Source: UBA7332 sp051657165
GTDB taxonomy: Bacteria > Bacteroidota > Bacteroidia > Bacteroidales > UBA7332
Assembly: GCA_051657165.1 (NCBI GenBank)
Contig: JBOFKD010000302.1
Location: 1-64,000, forward strand
DNA: 64,000 bases
Direction: 5' to 3'
Positions 17,301 through 26,848 of the stretch are shown here, in pieces (position 1 is the stretch's first letter; every line of letters starts with the position of its first letter). A program made the translations under genes and the position numbers. The notes below the pieces were generated by a model. It was not told where the DNA came from. It saw only the letters and a list, made by a program, of their open reading frames with translations, and ran no database searches.

Positions 17301-18431
17301 AACAAGAAGCTGATCGGGCAATTTCAGTTCGTAGTTTAATGCAATTAATTGCAACAAGACTTTCTCCACAAGGTCATAACGACCTTTCATCTTAATGCTT
17401 ATCAGTTCTTCGACAATATCTTCACGGGAGATACCTCCGTTTATAGCCAGAATCGAAAACAGAATAGCATCCTGCTTCACGTCCTTATTTTTAAGAAGCT
17501 TAGCAATAGCAGGTGCAGCTCCCTCATTCTTAAGCTGAGCAAGAGCCTGTGCATAACACAATTTATAGACCGGCAGATGCGGGAAAGGCTGTTTTAGGAT
17601 TTTCTTCTGTAGCTTCAGTCCGGCTTCGAAATACTTTAATGCCATAGCAGCATCCCCTTCAATCAGGCGCAATGAAGCCAGAGCAAAAAGAGCAGAACGG
17701 GATTCCGGTTTGACAGAATCGCGCAGAAACTGGAAGTCTCCCTCTTCAAGAGCACCTTCGGCATACAGTGAGTTATAAGGTTCCGGAAAAATATAAGCTG
17801 CGGCCGGCACTTTACGGACACGATTAATCAGCGCTTTAAAATCAAACTCATTATTGAGTTTCTCGTATTTTTCTTTCACAGCCATCTCGACAATACGCAT
17901 CAGAGCATTTTTGCCCAGATAATGTTCGATTCCGTTATATGCAGAATCAAGCATGGTATGAAAAAGAACCGAGATTGCATTTTCTTCATCGGAATCAGGG
18001 ATGATTTCAAAAGAAAGACGTTCGAGAGATTTCCCTTTATTATGAAGGAAATCCAGCAGAAAATCGCGCAGAGAAGTCAACAGTTTAGACTCCTTATCAA
18101 AAGTATAATAAGTACTGACTCCTTTGCTAAACTGCAAAGCATCCTCATACCTGTCTGTGTCTTTTGCAAATTCTTCAAACAAACGCACCTTTAGTTCGGG
18201 GATAACCGTGCGGGTTCCCCAATGCGAGGCCTGAGAATCTATCAGAAAATCATCAACCAGAGATTCTATATTAACTTTTATCCCATAATCACGCTCGAGG
18301 AAACGAGCCATCTGAGATATTTTATTTGTGGTAACCGGAGCAAATGAAGCAGCCAGAATATCCAGGAAAAACTTCGCTGCATCCGGTAATGCATTATATG
18401 CATCCAACATTAATTTTAATTTTGAGCTCAT
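14388..18431 (-). CDS. SNF2-family DEAD/DEAH-box helicase
   Basis: A 1347-residue protein. The last ~480 residues are a complete SNF2 motor: DYQLEGFRWM (Q-like motif), DDMGLGKT Walker A (near residue 920), DEAH (near 1010), LTGTPIQN motif III, and the helicase C-terminal half with LVFSQFTSHL, LDGST, FLISLKAGGLGLNLTAAD and QASDRAYRIGQ. The first ~870 residues are mostly helical with TPR-like stretches around 220-400 and no catalytic motif. Such proteins translocate on double-stranded DNA and remodel bound proteins such as RNA polymerase; bacterial members include RapA-like and SWIM-helicase types. No SWIM zinc motif is seen. It stands alone with its own terminator. Confidence 0.9.
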   Translation of the reverse strand: MSSKLKLMLDAYNALPDAAKFFLDILAASFAPVTTNKISQMARFLERDYGIKVNIESLVDDFLIDSQASHWGTRTVIPELKVRLFEEFAKDTDRYEDALQFSKGVSTYYTFDKESKLLTSLRDFLLDFLHNKGKSLERLSFEIIPDSDEENAISVLFHTMLDSAYNGIEHYLGKNALMRIVEMAVKEKYEKLNNEFDFKALINRVRKVPAAAYIFPEPYNSLYAEGALEEGDFQFLRDSVKPESRSALFALASLRLIEGDAAMALKYFEAGLKLQKKILKQPFPHLPVYKLCYAQALAQLKNEGAAPAIAKLLKNKDVKQDAILFSILAINGGISREDIVEELISIKMKGRYDLVEKVLLQLIALNYELKLPDQLLVPGAAELLEELNLKWLLFEMSSALNDVLIQSALQEQLGVSSVFASLKVEKEWERILNALIGKEFNAGAANTPKTYRIAYLLNYDEYSITPIQQQSKDGLVWSKGKSVSLQRFSTYDVEGMTEQDKRIADCVERDSYYRRMYTLDLLDAVRYLIGHPYVFMAENPTIPIEIVELKPELTITKNEGGYRLSLNLEDVSEPVQLMKETNTRLKVMNLSKSQQNMLSMLMQISYVPKEGKPKLLELLHKLNGALTVYTDLIDKNSALATIDGDSRIFVQIIPIGDTLKAELFVKPFTTEAPYCKAGIGARNVIGEKDGEKAQARRDLDTEKSNWLVVKDALDRIVMDVEDENDIYIFDDPYSCLEFMETIKMLDGISVLEWPEGVKYRITGYAQSSNMTISLRSRAHWFELEGELRVGEDKIFSMQEILLAARNSKGRFIELGDGEFLALTEQFRKQLLELDAYVQDTKDGLMIQQFTSSIFEELEKEGMHLKADKQFYDFRERLREQEQKEYTVPVNLRAELRDYQLEGFRWMARLDAWGAGACLADDMGLGKTVQTIAMLLHKAHLGPTLVIAPASVQPNWIREINRFAPSLNIINLSPVQDRLEKIRLAQANDVCIVTYGVLVTEEEFIVKKEWAMVALDEAHTIKNKETKMSKAAMKLNAGFRLILTGTPIQNHLGEIWNLFNFINPGLLGTFERFRDRFVVPIVEMKDKEQQRRLKKLIAPFLLRRTKSAVLDELPPKTEIVKEVQLSEAETAAYELLRREAETKLTQEGEVTQIQALAEITRLRMAACNINLVNKNIGLESSKIETFLDVVDELKENNHRALVFSQFTSHLALIRKALDEKGISYLYLDGSTTIPERERLVKQYQSGDELLFLISLKAGGLGLNLTAADFVIHMDPWWNPAIEDQASDRAYRIGQTRPVTIYRLIAKDTIEEKILRLHATKKDLADSLLEGTDLSHKLTREELLDLLRG

Positions 18432-18524
18432 AAAAATGAATCGGAAACATCGTGGTCACCGCTACTTTCGGAAAGTTTATCAAGATTTAAATAAATATCC
18501 GGAAGTTGTGATAACCTCTTTGTC

Positions 18525-18563
18525 AAAAAGGAGAGAAAAGCTCGTTTCTGATCTTTTCTCTCC
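18525..18563 (-). terminator. Terminator of topA
   Basis: GGAGAGAAAAG (18530-18540) pairs with CTTTTCTCTCC (18553-18563), 11 bp, and on the minus strand is followed by TTTTT (18529-18525). It starts 15 bp past the topA stop. Confidence 0.9.
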
Positions 18564-18577
18564 CCATTGTATAAATT

Positions 18578-21040
18578 TTAAGTAGTCGCTTTTTTAGCAG
18601 TCGCCTTTTTCGTTGCAGTAGCTTTCTTTGCAGTAGCTGCTTTTTTCGCTGCCGGCTTCTTAGCTGTAGCTTTTTTAGGTTTCTCAGCAGGCTCTTTCTC
18701 TTCAGCTGTCTTCTTTGCAGAAGTTTTTTTACCAGCTGTTTTCTTAGCAGGCTGATTTTCGATAATCTCCTTACATTGCTCCAGAGTTAACTCTTTCGGA
18801 TCTGTACCTTTAGGTATTTTATAGTTAGATCCCTTATAAGCAATATAAGGGCCAAAGCGTCCGTTCAGGACTTCCAGTTCAGGTTCTTCATCAAATGTTT
18901 TGATAAATTTCTCTGCTTCCTGTTTCTTTTTGGCTTCGATAAGTACAATAGCCTCATCAAGCGTTGTTTCCATCGGATTAGCTCCTTTCGGAAGTGAGAC
19001 AAACATCTTGCCGAATTTCACATACGGACCGAAACGGCCTACAGCCACAGTCAGAGTTTCGCCTTCGTATTCACCCAGTGTACGGGGAAGTTCAAAGTGT
19101 TTCAATGCCTGTTCAAGTGTCATATCCTCCATTGAGATACCTTTCATGAGTGTGGCAAACTGAGGTTTTTCCTCTTCATCGTTTGCTCCAAGCTGAACCA
19201 TCGGACCAAAACGACCAATTTTCACAGATACCGGACGACCCGTTTTAGGATCAGTACCCAGAAGACGTTCGCCTACTTTACGCTCCTGTTTTGCAGCCAG
19301 ACTCTCCTCTACCGTAGTATGGAAAGGACCGTAAAATTTAGTCAGTGCGTTTACCCAGTCCAGATCACCTTCAGCAATACCATCAAATTCTTTCTCCACA
19401 TTAGCCGTGAAGCTGTAATTCATAATATTCGGGAAGTTTTCTGTCAGGTAATCATTTACAACGATACCTATATTAGTCGGGAATAACTTAGCTTTATCAG
19501 CCCCTGTTGTTTCCGTTTTCTGTTGCTCTTTTATTTTACCATCAGCCAGAGTAAGAACGGTGAAAGTACGCTCAACTCCTTCTTTATCGCCTTTCTCTAC
19601 ATATTCGCGCTGCTGCACTGTAGAGATAGTTGGCGCATAAGTAGAAGGACGACCGATACCCAGTTCTTCCAGCTTACGTACAAGAGAAGCTTCCGAATAG
19701 CGCGGAGGTCTTTGTGTGAATCGCTCGGTTGCCGTGATATTTTTCATATCCAGCACCTCTCCGACTGCCATCGGAGGAAGCAATCCGTCTTCCTGAGCTT
19801 CCGGCTCATCATCCGTAGATTCAAGATACACACGAAGGAAACCGTCAAACTTCAACACCTCACCTACAGCTACAAACTTCTCGGATGCTGAAGCAATCCC
19901 AATCGTTGCAGTTGTTTTTTCAAGTTCGGCATCAGCCATCTGAGAAGCGATTGTACGTTTCCAGATTAGTTCGTAAAGACGTTTCTCCTGTGCCGTTCCT
20001 CCTACTTGCTGATTACTCATATAGGTAGGACGGATAGCCTCGTGGGCTTCCTGAGCCCCTTTTGCTTTTGTATGGAACTGACGATACTTCCAGTATTTCT
20101 CGCCCATAGTCGAAATAATTTCTTCCTTAGACGTATTAACGGCAAGATCAGAAAGATTTACGGAGTCGGTACGCATATAAGTGATATGCCCGTTTTCGTA
20201 TAACTTCTGAGCAATCATCATGGTCTGCGATACTGAATATCCTAACTTACGTGCAGCTTCCTGCTGTAAGGTAGAAGTAGTAAAAGGAGCAGCCGGCGAT
20301 TTACGGGTCGGACGGGTCTGAATGTCTTCAATAGCAAAATCAGTATTCCGGCAAGCTTCAAGGAAGCTATCTGCTTCTTCTTTTGTTTTAAAGCGTTTAT
20401 TTAGTTCTGCTTTTAGCTCTACAAAGTCGCCTTGTTGATTAGGCACTTTAAATATAGCAATCACCCGGTAAGATGCTTCCGGAGTAAATGCCTGAATTTC
20501 ACGTTCACGCTCAACAATCAGACGAACAGCTACAGACTGAACGCGACCTGCTGAAAGTGCAGGTTTCACTTTGCGCCACAATACCGGCGAAAGTTCAAAT
20601 CCCACAATGCGGTCAAGAATACGGCGAGCCTGTTGCGCGTTTACCAGATTTAAATCTATATCGCGCGGATGTTCGATTGCATTTAAAATCGCACTCTTCG
20701 TAATCTCGTGAAAAACAATTCGTTTCGTATTATCGGGATTAAGTCCCAAAACCTCATAAAGATGCCATGCTATAGCTTCTCCCTCGCGGTCCTCATCGGA
20801 AGCCAGCCAAACAATCTCTGAATCCTGAGCTTGTTTTTTAAGTTCCTCTACTAATTTCTTTTTATCAGCAGGAACTTCATATATAGGTTGAAAGCCATTA
20901 GCTATATCAATACTAAAGTCTTTCTTCTTTAAATCCCGAATGTGCCCGTAACTAGACATAACCTTGAAGTCTTGTCCTAAAAACTTCTCGATGGTTTTTG
21001 CCTTAGCAGGGGACTCCACTATGACTAAATTTTTTTGCAT
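18578..21040 (-). CDS. topA: DNA topoisomerase I
   Basis: An 820-residue type IA topoisomerase that relaxes negative supercoils. The N-terminus MQKNLVIVESPAKAKTIEKF opens the Toprim domain, which continues to SDEDREGEAIAWHL; the active-site tyrosine is in ITYMRTDSVNLS (near residue 290). FGPMVQLG, GRFGPYVKFG and GRFGPYIAYKG are C-terminal Topo_C repeats; no four-Cys zinc finger is present, as in many Bacteroidota. The end is a low-complexity Lys/Ala/Thr tail (about 770-820, repeats of KKATAKK), a histone-like DNA-binding tail also known from other topoisomerases I. Single-gene unit with its own terminator. Confidence 0.97.
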   Translation of the reverse strand: MQKNLVIVESPAKAKTIEKFLGQDFKVMSSYGHIRDLKKKDFSIDIANGFQPIYEVPADKKKLVEELKKQAQDSEIVWLASDEDREGEAIAWHLYEVLGLNPDNTKRIVFHEITKSAILNAIEHPRDIDLNLVNAQQARRILDRIVGFELSPVLWRKVKPALSAGRVQSVAVRLIVEREREIQAFTPEASYRVIAIFKVPNQQGDFVELKAELNKRFKTKEEADSFLEACRNTDFAIEDIQTRPTRKSPAAPFTTSTLQQEAARKLGYSVSQTMMIAQKLYENGHITYMRTDSVNLSDLAVNTSKEEIISTMGEKYWKYRQFHTKAKGAQEAHEAIRPTYMSNQQVGGTAQEKRLYELIWKRTIASQMADAELEKTTATIGIASASEKFVAVGEVLKFDGFLRVYLESTDDEPEAQEDGLLPPMAVGEVLDMKNITATERFTQRPPRYSEASLVRKLEELGIGRPSTYAPTISTVQQREYVEKGDKEGVERTFTVLTLADGKIKEQQKTETTGADKAKLFPTNIGIVVNDYLTENFPNIMNYSFTANVEKEFDGIAEGDLDWVNALTKFYGPFHTTVEESLAAKQERKVGERLLGTDPKTGRPVSVKIGRFGPMVQLGANDEEEKPQFATLMKGISMEDMTLEQALKHFELPRTLGEYEGETLTVAVGRFGPYVKFGKMFVSLPKGANPMETTLDEAIVLIEAKKKQEAEKFIKTFDEEPELEVLNGRFGPYIAYKGSNYKIPKGTDPKELTLEQCKEIIENQPAKKTAGKKTSAKKTAEEKEPAEKPKKATAKKPAAKKAATAKKATATKKATAKKATT

Positions 21041-21107
21041 CTTCTCTAAGATTCTATTTCAATTTTTATTATTCTATTCGAATGAAAGTTTTACAACGAA
21101 AACTTTA

Positions 21108-22892
21108 TCAGAATTTAAGTGTCGCACCTACCATGAAATTAATTCCCTGAGCAGGTAATCCATACCAAAGATCGTATTTTTGATTCAATAAGTTATTGGC
21201 AGAAACATAAGCTGCCAGGTATTTATTGATGTCGTAAGTTGCTTTAAGCTTCAAAAGATTGGCCGCTTTCATCTTTACCTGTTCCGGATTGCTTGTCACA
21301 ACCAGTCCATTGTTGTAATCCAGAAGTGAAAGTGTAGCAGTTTCTGCTTTACGTTCACCCAGCAACTGATATGAAAGATCAATCAATAAAGGTTTTACAG
21401 GACGGTATCCGACATTAAAGTCGGCTGTAAAATCAGGTTGCTGAATATGATCCATATTCGTAGATCCCTGAATACCTGCACCAATATTTAATCGGCTTCC
21501 CATAGCCAGTTCAGCTTTTAAGCCGTAACGTACAGACCAGAAGTCGGGAGCCATTATATTTACAAGCAGCGGAGAACCTTCATTGAACATTGTTTTTGCA
21601 TATACTGCATTTTCATAACGAACTGCTCCTCCAAAAAGTTCTAATGATAAAGAATTGGCAATCAGTGCGCGTACACCTATTTTACCATCAAAACGGATAT
21701 TATTTAATACCGGTGCAAACTGAGCTGCCACAGGAGCTGCATAATAACAAACATCATCACTATTCTGGAAAGTCGAAAGTTCCGAACGCCCTGTTACCGT
21801 AGCAAAAAGAGAAGCTGACGGTACAAAACTCCAGTTCATATGAATTTCCGGATAGATATTAAAGCGCTTTCCTCCTCTGTAAAGAGAAGATAGTCCGGCA
21901 GTCTCAGGCCAGCTCATAAAGTCCAGAGCCTCGGCTTCCGGATTAAACTGCAAGCCTACACCTACCAGGAAGTCAAAATTATCCAGTGTCACCCCTACCT
22001 TAGGTGTAACGTTCACCGCAGTCATCAGGTTATCTGTACCCCATGAAGTAACATTAACCGAAGCCCCCGCTTTCAGATTACCCAAAACATTTCCGTACAA
22101 ATCCGTACCGGCATTGATATAGTTCTCTGTCAGACTATGCTTACCCTCCCCGGCTGTCATAAAGTTATTCTTCTGATAGAAACTATAGTTTGCCCACAGC
22201 TTCATATCATAGTTTTCAGCCAGACGAATCTGCGGAATAGCCAGATTCAGTTTTACCTGATTATTCTGTCTGTTCTTCCCGTTCACACTTGTAACCGGAA
22301 GATCAGGAGCAAACGTGAATACCGGCTGATTAAATTGAGCCTGATTATACGTAAGATTTGCATTCAGACGAACTTTAGAGATACGCTGATTCAAATGTAC
22401 GTTCAGTTTATTCTGAAACATCTTGTAGGTTGCTTTAGGCAGAAAATACCCTTCGCGTTTACCCGATGTATTATAAAAATCATACGTTGCACTCAGGTCC
22501 GTATTCGCGTTACGCAGGAAAGAGTATCCCAAACCGGCATCTATGTTCCATAAATTACCCATTCCAAGAGTTGCATAACCCTTTTGTCCGGAAAAGTCCA
22601 TATTTGTACCAATAGCCGCAGGAGCTAATGGATTTACTTCATACAAGGGAGTACCCGTTATAGACCAGAATGAATAATCTGTACTCTTTTTAATATCTCC
22701 TTTTGGAGCTTCCACTGCCGGAAGCTGAGTTATTTTTGAGGCATCACGCACGATCGGAGTAAACTCTTTTTCGATTAAAAGCTCACGTTCGATTGTCTCC
22801 TCCTGTTTTTCTTTCTTTTCTGACTGAGCCGACGCAATACCTGAAGACAAAAGTGCCAGCGCAGTAAGTAGAATATATCTGTTCTTTTTCAT
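21108..22892 (-). CDS. Outer-membrane beta-barrel protein, plug-less TonB-receptor-like
   Basis: A 594-residue protein with a signal peptide (cleaved near ASAQS). A short charged linker carries IERELLIEKEFTPIVRDA, then alternating amphipathic strands fill the rest, ending in an aromatic strand (INFMVGATLKF) typical of outer-membrane barrels. There is no TonB plug domain, so it is not a standard TonB-dependent transporter. The gene follows the large TPR protein with 34 bp between them; this TPR-barrel pair appears to be a conserved Bacteroidota envelope unit, but its function is not known to me. Confidence 0.75.
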   Translation of the reverse strand: MKKNRYILLTALALLSSGIASAQSEKKEKQEETIERELLIEKEFTPIVRDASKITQLPAVEAPKGDIKKSTDYSFWSITGTPLYEVNPLAPAAIGTNMDFSGQKGYATLGMGNLWNIDAGLGYSFLRNANTDLSATYDFYNTSGKREGYFLPKATYKMFQNKLNVHLNQRISKVRLNANLTYNQAQFNQPVFTFAPDLPVTSVNGKNRQNNQVKLNLAIPQIRLAENYDMKLWANYSFYQKNNFMTAGEGKHSLTENYINAGTDLYGNVLGNLKAGASVNVTSWGTDNLMTAVNVTPKVGVTLDNFDFLVGVGLQFNPEAEALDFMSWPETAGLSSLYRGGKRFNIYPEIHMNWSFVPSASLFATVTGRSELSTFQNSDDVCYYAAPVAAQFAPVLNNIRFDGKIGVRALIANSLSLELFGGAVRYENAVYAKTMFNEGSPLLVNIMAPDFWSVRYGLKAELAMGSRLNIGAGIQGSTNMDHIQQPDFTADFNVGYRPVKPLLIDLSYQLLGERKAETATLSLLDYNNGLVVTSNPEQVKMKAANLLKLKATYDINKYLAAYVSANNLLNQKYDLWYGLPAQGINFMVGATLKF

Positions 22893-22926
22893 TACTTTCT
22901 AAGAATTGAGTGTTAACGATATTCCC

Positions 22927-25900
22927 TTATCGGGTTTGATTCTTCTCACGAGCTTGGATCTTCTGCAAACGCTCATTGATTTGTTGCTGAAGCTCATCAT
23001 TCGCTTTATAATTATTTTTCAGACTCAACAAGTATTGTTTTGCCTGGAAGTCATCATTTTTCTTCACATATACATCTGAAAGAAGAATAAACCCTTTAGC
23101 CAGCCAATACTGATGCGGAGTTCCCTGATCTATAAATTCAAACAATACTTTTTCGGCATTTGCCAGATCATCTCCCTCAAAGTAACTCAATGCTACATTA
23201 TACTTCGCTTCAGCTCCGTAAACAGAACGGGTATCTTTAGCCAGCTCTTTATAGTCATTCAGAGCATACTGATTTTGGCCTAAAGCTTTTAATGATTTCG
23301 CACGCAGATAAAGTGTTTCATTCTGAAGTTCATGATTCACGCCCTGTTCGTTGATAATTGTATTAGCAACCAGGATCACCTCTTCATGATTATTCTGTCC
23401 GACAGCACTTCTCAACATACCTTCTTTAGCTTTCAGCTGAAGTGGTTTTTTAGCTGCCACAACTGAAAGGTCTTTAAAAGTCTGATAAGATTTATCATAC
23501 TCCTTGCGTCCGAGATAGATTGTTCCTAACTCTGATAACGCATCTTCCGTATATTTATTGTTCGGGAAGGATATTACTTTTGTAAAATAGCGTTCCGCCA
23601 CATCTTTAGACGTACGAAGCGTGATCATACCCAAGTTGTAGTTTGCATCTACAACAAAGGCTCCTTCCGGAAACGTCTGAAGGTATTTAATAAAGCTTTG
23701 CTCGCCTTTGATATTATCGCCCTTCAGGTAAGTTTGCTCCGCAGCCAGATATGTCAGCGAATCCTGCTCGGTTGCAGAGAACGTAAATGCTCCGCCCAGA
23801 GAGTTTACATATTTTGCATACTCATCAATACGATTCAAATCCTGATACATAGACTTCAGATCGGCATTAGCGACTTTCGCCTCTTCACTTCCCGGGAAAT
23901 GTTTCAGGATATAACGATAGCTTTCAAGTGCATTTTCCTGCTCTCCGGTGTTACGGTAAGCAAGACTCAGCTGAATTGCAGCTGTAGGAGCAAGTGACCC
24001 CGCATTGTACTCATTGATAATACGCTTAAAGTCCTTGATCGCTCCGGCATAATTATTAACCTGAGCAGAAGCTTTTCCTCTTTCAAGAAGAGCATCATCA
24101 ATGTATTCAGATTTTGGATAATTGTTTAACAACTGATTCAGCGTCTCAATTTTCTGTGTCTGCTGGCGCTGGATACCCTGCATCGTTGCTTTCTGGTATA
24201 AAGCATAATCTGCACTTCCTCCCTGTGTCTGAGAAGCCGCAGCATAACTTCTTTCTGCCGCATTAAACTCTCTGCGGTAGTACTGACAGTCACCCAGACG
24301 ATTTAATGCATCCGAATACAAGGCGCTGTTTTTATCTTTCGTTGTATCAATAAAACGTTCAAAAGCATTCTTTGCTTTCGCAAAATCATACGATTTGAAG
24401 TAAGCATACCCCAGATTGTACAAGGCTAATGCATAAATAGGCTGATTGCGCTGAGTCGTTTCATTCAGAAAACGCTGGTAGTTACTGATTGCTTTCGCAT
24501 AATCATCCAGTCTGTAGTAAGACTCACCCCTCCAGTAACATGCCTCTGCACGTATTTCAGGGTTATAGCTGCCCAAATCTATAGACTGAGTAAAGAGCTG
24601 GATAGCCTTCTGATAATCGGCATTCACAACCTGCTCTGTTCCTAAATAGAAAAGAATACGCTGTTTTGCACCCAGAATTTTAGCTCCCGGCTTAGCAATC
24701 TTCTGAATAGACTGTAACGCACCCAGATAATTCTTGGTAGTCATATACACATCTACCAGATAACTGCTTGCCTGATCAGCATACACTGAGTTAGGATACG
24801 TATTCAGAAAATCTTCAAATGCAGTTACTGATTCATTAAACGGAGAGAAAGCCGTTTCGTAAACAGTAAGCGCATAATTGTACATTGCCATTTCTTTCAC
24901 CTTCTGATCAAAATTCATTTTTGACGCAGCCTCAAAAGCCATACGGGCATTACCTGTCTCTCCTATTTTCAAATAAGAAAGAGCCAGATAATAATAGGCA
25001 GTCTGAGCATACACATCATTTGTGGATGTGCATTTCGAAAGAGATGAAATAGCAGCTTTGAAATCCCCTGCCTCATATTCTGACAATCCCAGTGCATAGA
25101 ATGCACTCCTTGTCGGACGGTTCGTCATCGAGATATATTCGCGGAGATTGGTAATAGCTTTTGAGCCATTTCCCATATAATAATAACTTTCACCAATCAG
25201 ACGTAACATCTCTGCACGTGATTCTTTATCTGAGTTAGCCACAGAAGATAAGCGCTGAGCATATTCTATAGCTTTTTCATAGTTCCCGTTGATGAAATAT
25301 ATTTGTGCTACGTAAAACGGAACAACGGCATTATATTCGGGCATATTAATCAGCGGCATAAAACCTTTTAATGCCTTATTGTAATCTTTTTCAAGATAGC
25401 TGATATAAGCCAGATAATAATCCGATGCCATGTAATAATACGAATCTGAACTCAACTGTGTATACAGGCCTTTAGCGGCATCTATACGTCCTGTTTCAAG
25501 GAAGCAATATGCCAGTTTGTAATAACAGGCTGCCTGCTCTGATTTAAACAACCAGCTATCACCGGCCTGTTCAAGCAAAGCGATCGCTTCGGCATATTCC
25601 TTTTGATTAATCTTATAGCTTCCCTGAAGAAACAGAGCCCGTCCCCGGTTCTCGCTTTGCGGATAGTCCTTCAGAAAGACATCCATCAACTCCTGAGCAT
25701 CCGGTGTATTCAGTTCCATTGCTGATGCGGCTTTCAAAAAAGCAACATCTGAATCTGTACACGAATTCTTATCCATTGAATATATCTGCAACTCGTTCAG
25801 GCAACCGACAAAGTTTCGTTGCTCAAACATATTGCGGGCCTGCTTTAAGTGAGAAACACCAATTTCAGGCGTATAGGGAAGTTGTGCCGAAACCGTTCCG

Positions 25901-25947
25901 GCTCCGACCACTAACATACTTGCTATAAGAGTGGAAAATCGCTTCAT
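22927..25947 (-). CDS. Periplasmic TPR-repeat protein
   Basis: A 1006-residue protein with a signal peptide (GTVSAQLPY) and at least a dozen tetratricopeptide repeats along its whole length (for example YYKLAYCFLETGRIDAAKGL, AYYYLALSYLKIGETGNAR, ALYNLGYAYFKSYDFAKAKN). TPR proteins act as scaffolds; a partial resemblance to BamD/YbgF-type TPR proteins suggests an envelope assembly role. It is directly upstream of the barrel protein and has a good promoter at 25964-25971. No enzymatic motif is seen. Confidence 0.88.
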   Translation of the reverse strand: MKRFSTLIASMLVVGAGTVSAQLPYTPEIGVSHLKQARNMFEQRNFVGCLNELQIYSMDKNSCTDSDVAFLKAASAMELNTPDAQELMDVFLKDYPQSENRGRALFLQGSYKINQKEYAEAIALLEQAGDSWLFKSEQAACYYKLAYCFLETGRIDAAKGLYTQLSSDSYYYMASDYYLAYISYLEKDYNKALKGFMPLINMPEYNAVVPFYVAQIYFINGNYEKAIEYAQRLSSVANSDKESRAEMLRLIGESYYYMGNGSKAITNLREYISMTNRPTRSAFYALGLSEYEAGDFKAAISSLSKCTSTNDVYAQTAYYYLALSYLKIGETGNARMAFEAASKMNFDQKVKEMAMYNYALTVYETAFSPFNESVTAFEDFLNTYPNSVYADQASSYLVDVYMTTKNYLGALQSIQKIAKPGAKILGAKQRILFYLGTEQVVNADYQKAIQLFTQSIDLGSYNPEIRAEACYWRGESYYRLDDYAKAISNYQRFLNETTQRNQPIYALALYNLGYAYFKSYDFAKAKNAFERFIDTTKDKNSALYSDALNRLGDCQYYRREFNAAERSYAAASQTQGGSADYALYQKATMQGIQRQQTQKIETLNQLLNNYPKSEYIDDALLERGKASAQVNNYAGAIKDFKRIINEYNAGSLAPTAAIQLSLAYRNTGEQENALESYRYILKHFPGSEEAKVANADLKSMYQDLNRIDEYAKYVNSLGGAFTFSATEQDSLTYLAAEQTYLKGDNIKGEQSFIKYLQTFPEGAFVVDANYNLGMITLRTSKDVAERYFTKVISFPNNKYTEDALSELGTIYLGRKEYDKSYQTFKDLSVVAAKKPLQLKAKEGMLRSAVGQNNHEEVILVANTIINEQGVNHELQNETLYLRAKSLKALGQNQYALNDYKELAKDTRSVYGAEAKYNVALSYFEGDDLANAEKVLFEFIDQGTPHQYWLAKGFILLSDVYVKKNDDFQAKQYLLSLKNNYKANDELQQQINERLQKIQAREKNQTR

Positions 25948-25963
25948 TGTAAACTATTTTTGG

Positions 25964-25971
25964 CAAAAATA
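25964..25971 (-). promoter_or_regulatory. -7 promoter box of the TPR-barrel operon
   Basis: Minus-strand TATTTTTG followed by CC, exactly TAnnTTTG, ends 17 bp before the TPR start codon. Leader about 10 bases. Confidence 0.5.
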
Positions 25972-26103
25972 ATAAACTCTTCGGTAAAGTCTTTGATAAA
26001 TGATTTCAAATCAAATAAAAAAGTTCCTATACAAATAGTTTATTATTGAAATTGCTGAATTAAACAGATTTAAAACAGTCGTAAGTTGAGATTTGTTTTG
26101 TAT

Positions 26104-26652
26104 TTATTTTAACAGATCAAACATTTTCATCTCTTTATACATTCCAATTCCTTTAGAAATGGAAGATAAACCGAATTTTGCGGGATCTAATTCTTTTATA
26201 GAAATAAACATACAATTTTGAACATCGTCGCCGGCTTTCAATACCGATAAGTCAGAAACAGATACCTCGAAGAATAAATCCATCGTAGGAACGACTAGTC
26301 CGCTATACAGATACTTATTGGGCAAAGAGAACAGATATTTCATTTCTGCCACATCCAGATTCGTCTCCTCCTTTACCTCTCGGGCTACAGCCTCTTCTAC
26401 CGTTTCGTTGAGGTCCGTAAATCCTCCCGGCATATCCAGCGTCCCTTTTGCTGGCTCTTTTGCTCTTACTGCCACAAGAAGCTCTCCCTTATCATTACAG
26501 ATAAAGGCTACAACAGCTGCCGATGGATTGATATAATAAACAAAACCACAATCCTCACATCGTTTAGCTTTCTCGTTTGAAGGATAAAAATGACCGGATC
26601 CGCATTTCGGACAACAGGCGAAAAGATTTAATACGTGTTCCATAGCGTTCAA
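26104..26652 (-). CDS. NUDIX hydrolase with zinc ribbon
   Basis: A 182-residue protein. The N-terminal CCPKCGS...RCEDCG (about 13-36) is a four-Cys zinc ribbon. The NUDIX box begins GGFTDLNETVEEAVAREVKE and continues ETNL (about residues 76-99), fitting GX5EX7REUXEEXGU except that Asn replaces the last Gly. NUDIX enzymes cleave nucleoside diphosphates linked to another group. The zinc ribbon and size recall NudC-like NADH pyrophosphatases without their N-terminal domain, but the NudC SQPWPFPxS motif is absent, so the substrate is open. Monocistronic. Confidence 0.88.
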   Translation of the reverse strand: MNAMEHVLNLFACCPKCGSGHFYPSNEKAKRCEDCGFVYYINPSAAVVAFICNDKGELLVAVRAKEPAKGTLDMPGGFTDLNETVEEAVAREVKEETNLDVAEMKYLFSLPNKYLYSGLVVPTMDLFFEVSVSDLSVLKAGDDVQNCMFISIKELDPAKFGLSSISKGIGMYKEMKMFDLLK

Positions 26653-26711
26653 ATTAGTATGATTACAATTACCGGCTATTTAAAAATCCGGCAAATATTA
26701 GATTTTATATA

Positions 26712-26742
26712 TAAAAAAAGCCTCACATCAAATGTGAGGCTT
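26712..26742 (-). terminator. Terminator of the tRNA-Asn unit
   Basis: GCCTCACAT pairs with ATGTGAGGC around CAA (26720-26740); on the minus strand it runs into TTTTTTT. It begins 3-4 bp after the 3' end of the second tRNA transcribed. Confidence 0.9.
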
Positions 26743-26745
26743 AAG

Positions 26746-26819
26746 CTCTTCAGGTAGGGCTTGAACCTACGACCCCCTGATTAACAGTCAGGTGCTCTAA
26801 CCAACTGAGCTACTGAAGA
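26746..26819 (-). tRNA. tRNA-Asn (GUU), second in the transcript
   Basis: A full cloverleaf on the minus strand: acceptor TCTTCAG/CTGAAGA, D stem GCTC/GAGC, anticodon stem CCTGA/TCAGG around loop CTGTTAA with anticodon GTT, T stem GTAGG/CCTAC with TTCAAGC loop, discriminator G. No CCA is encoded. Identical over 74 bases to the copy at 26849. Confidence 0.97.
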
Positions 26820-26848
26820 AGATAATATCTTTGGTTGTTTTGTTTTGG

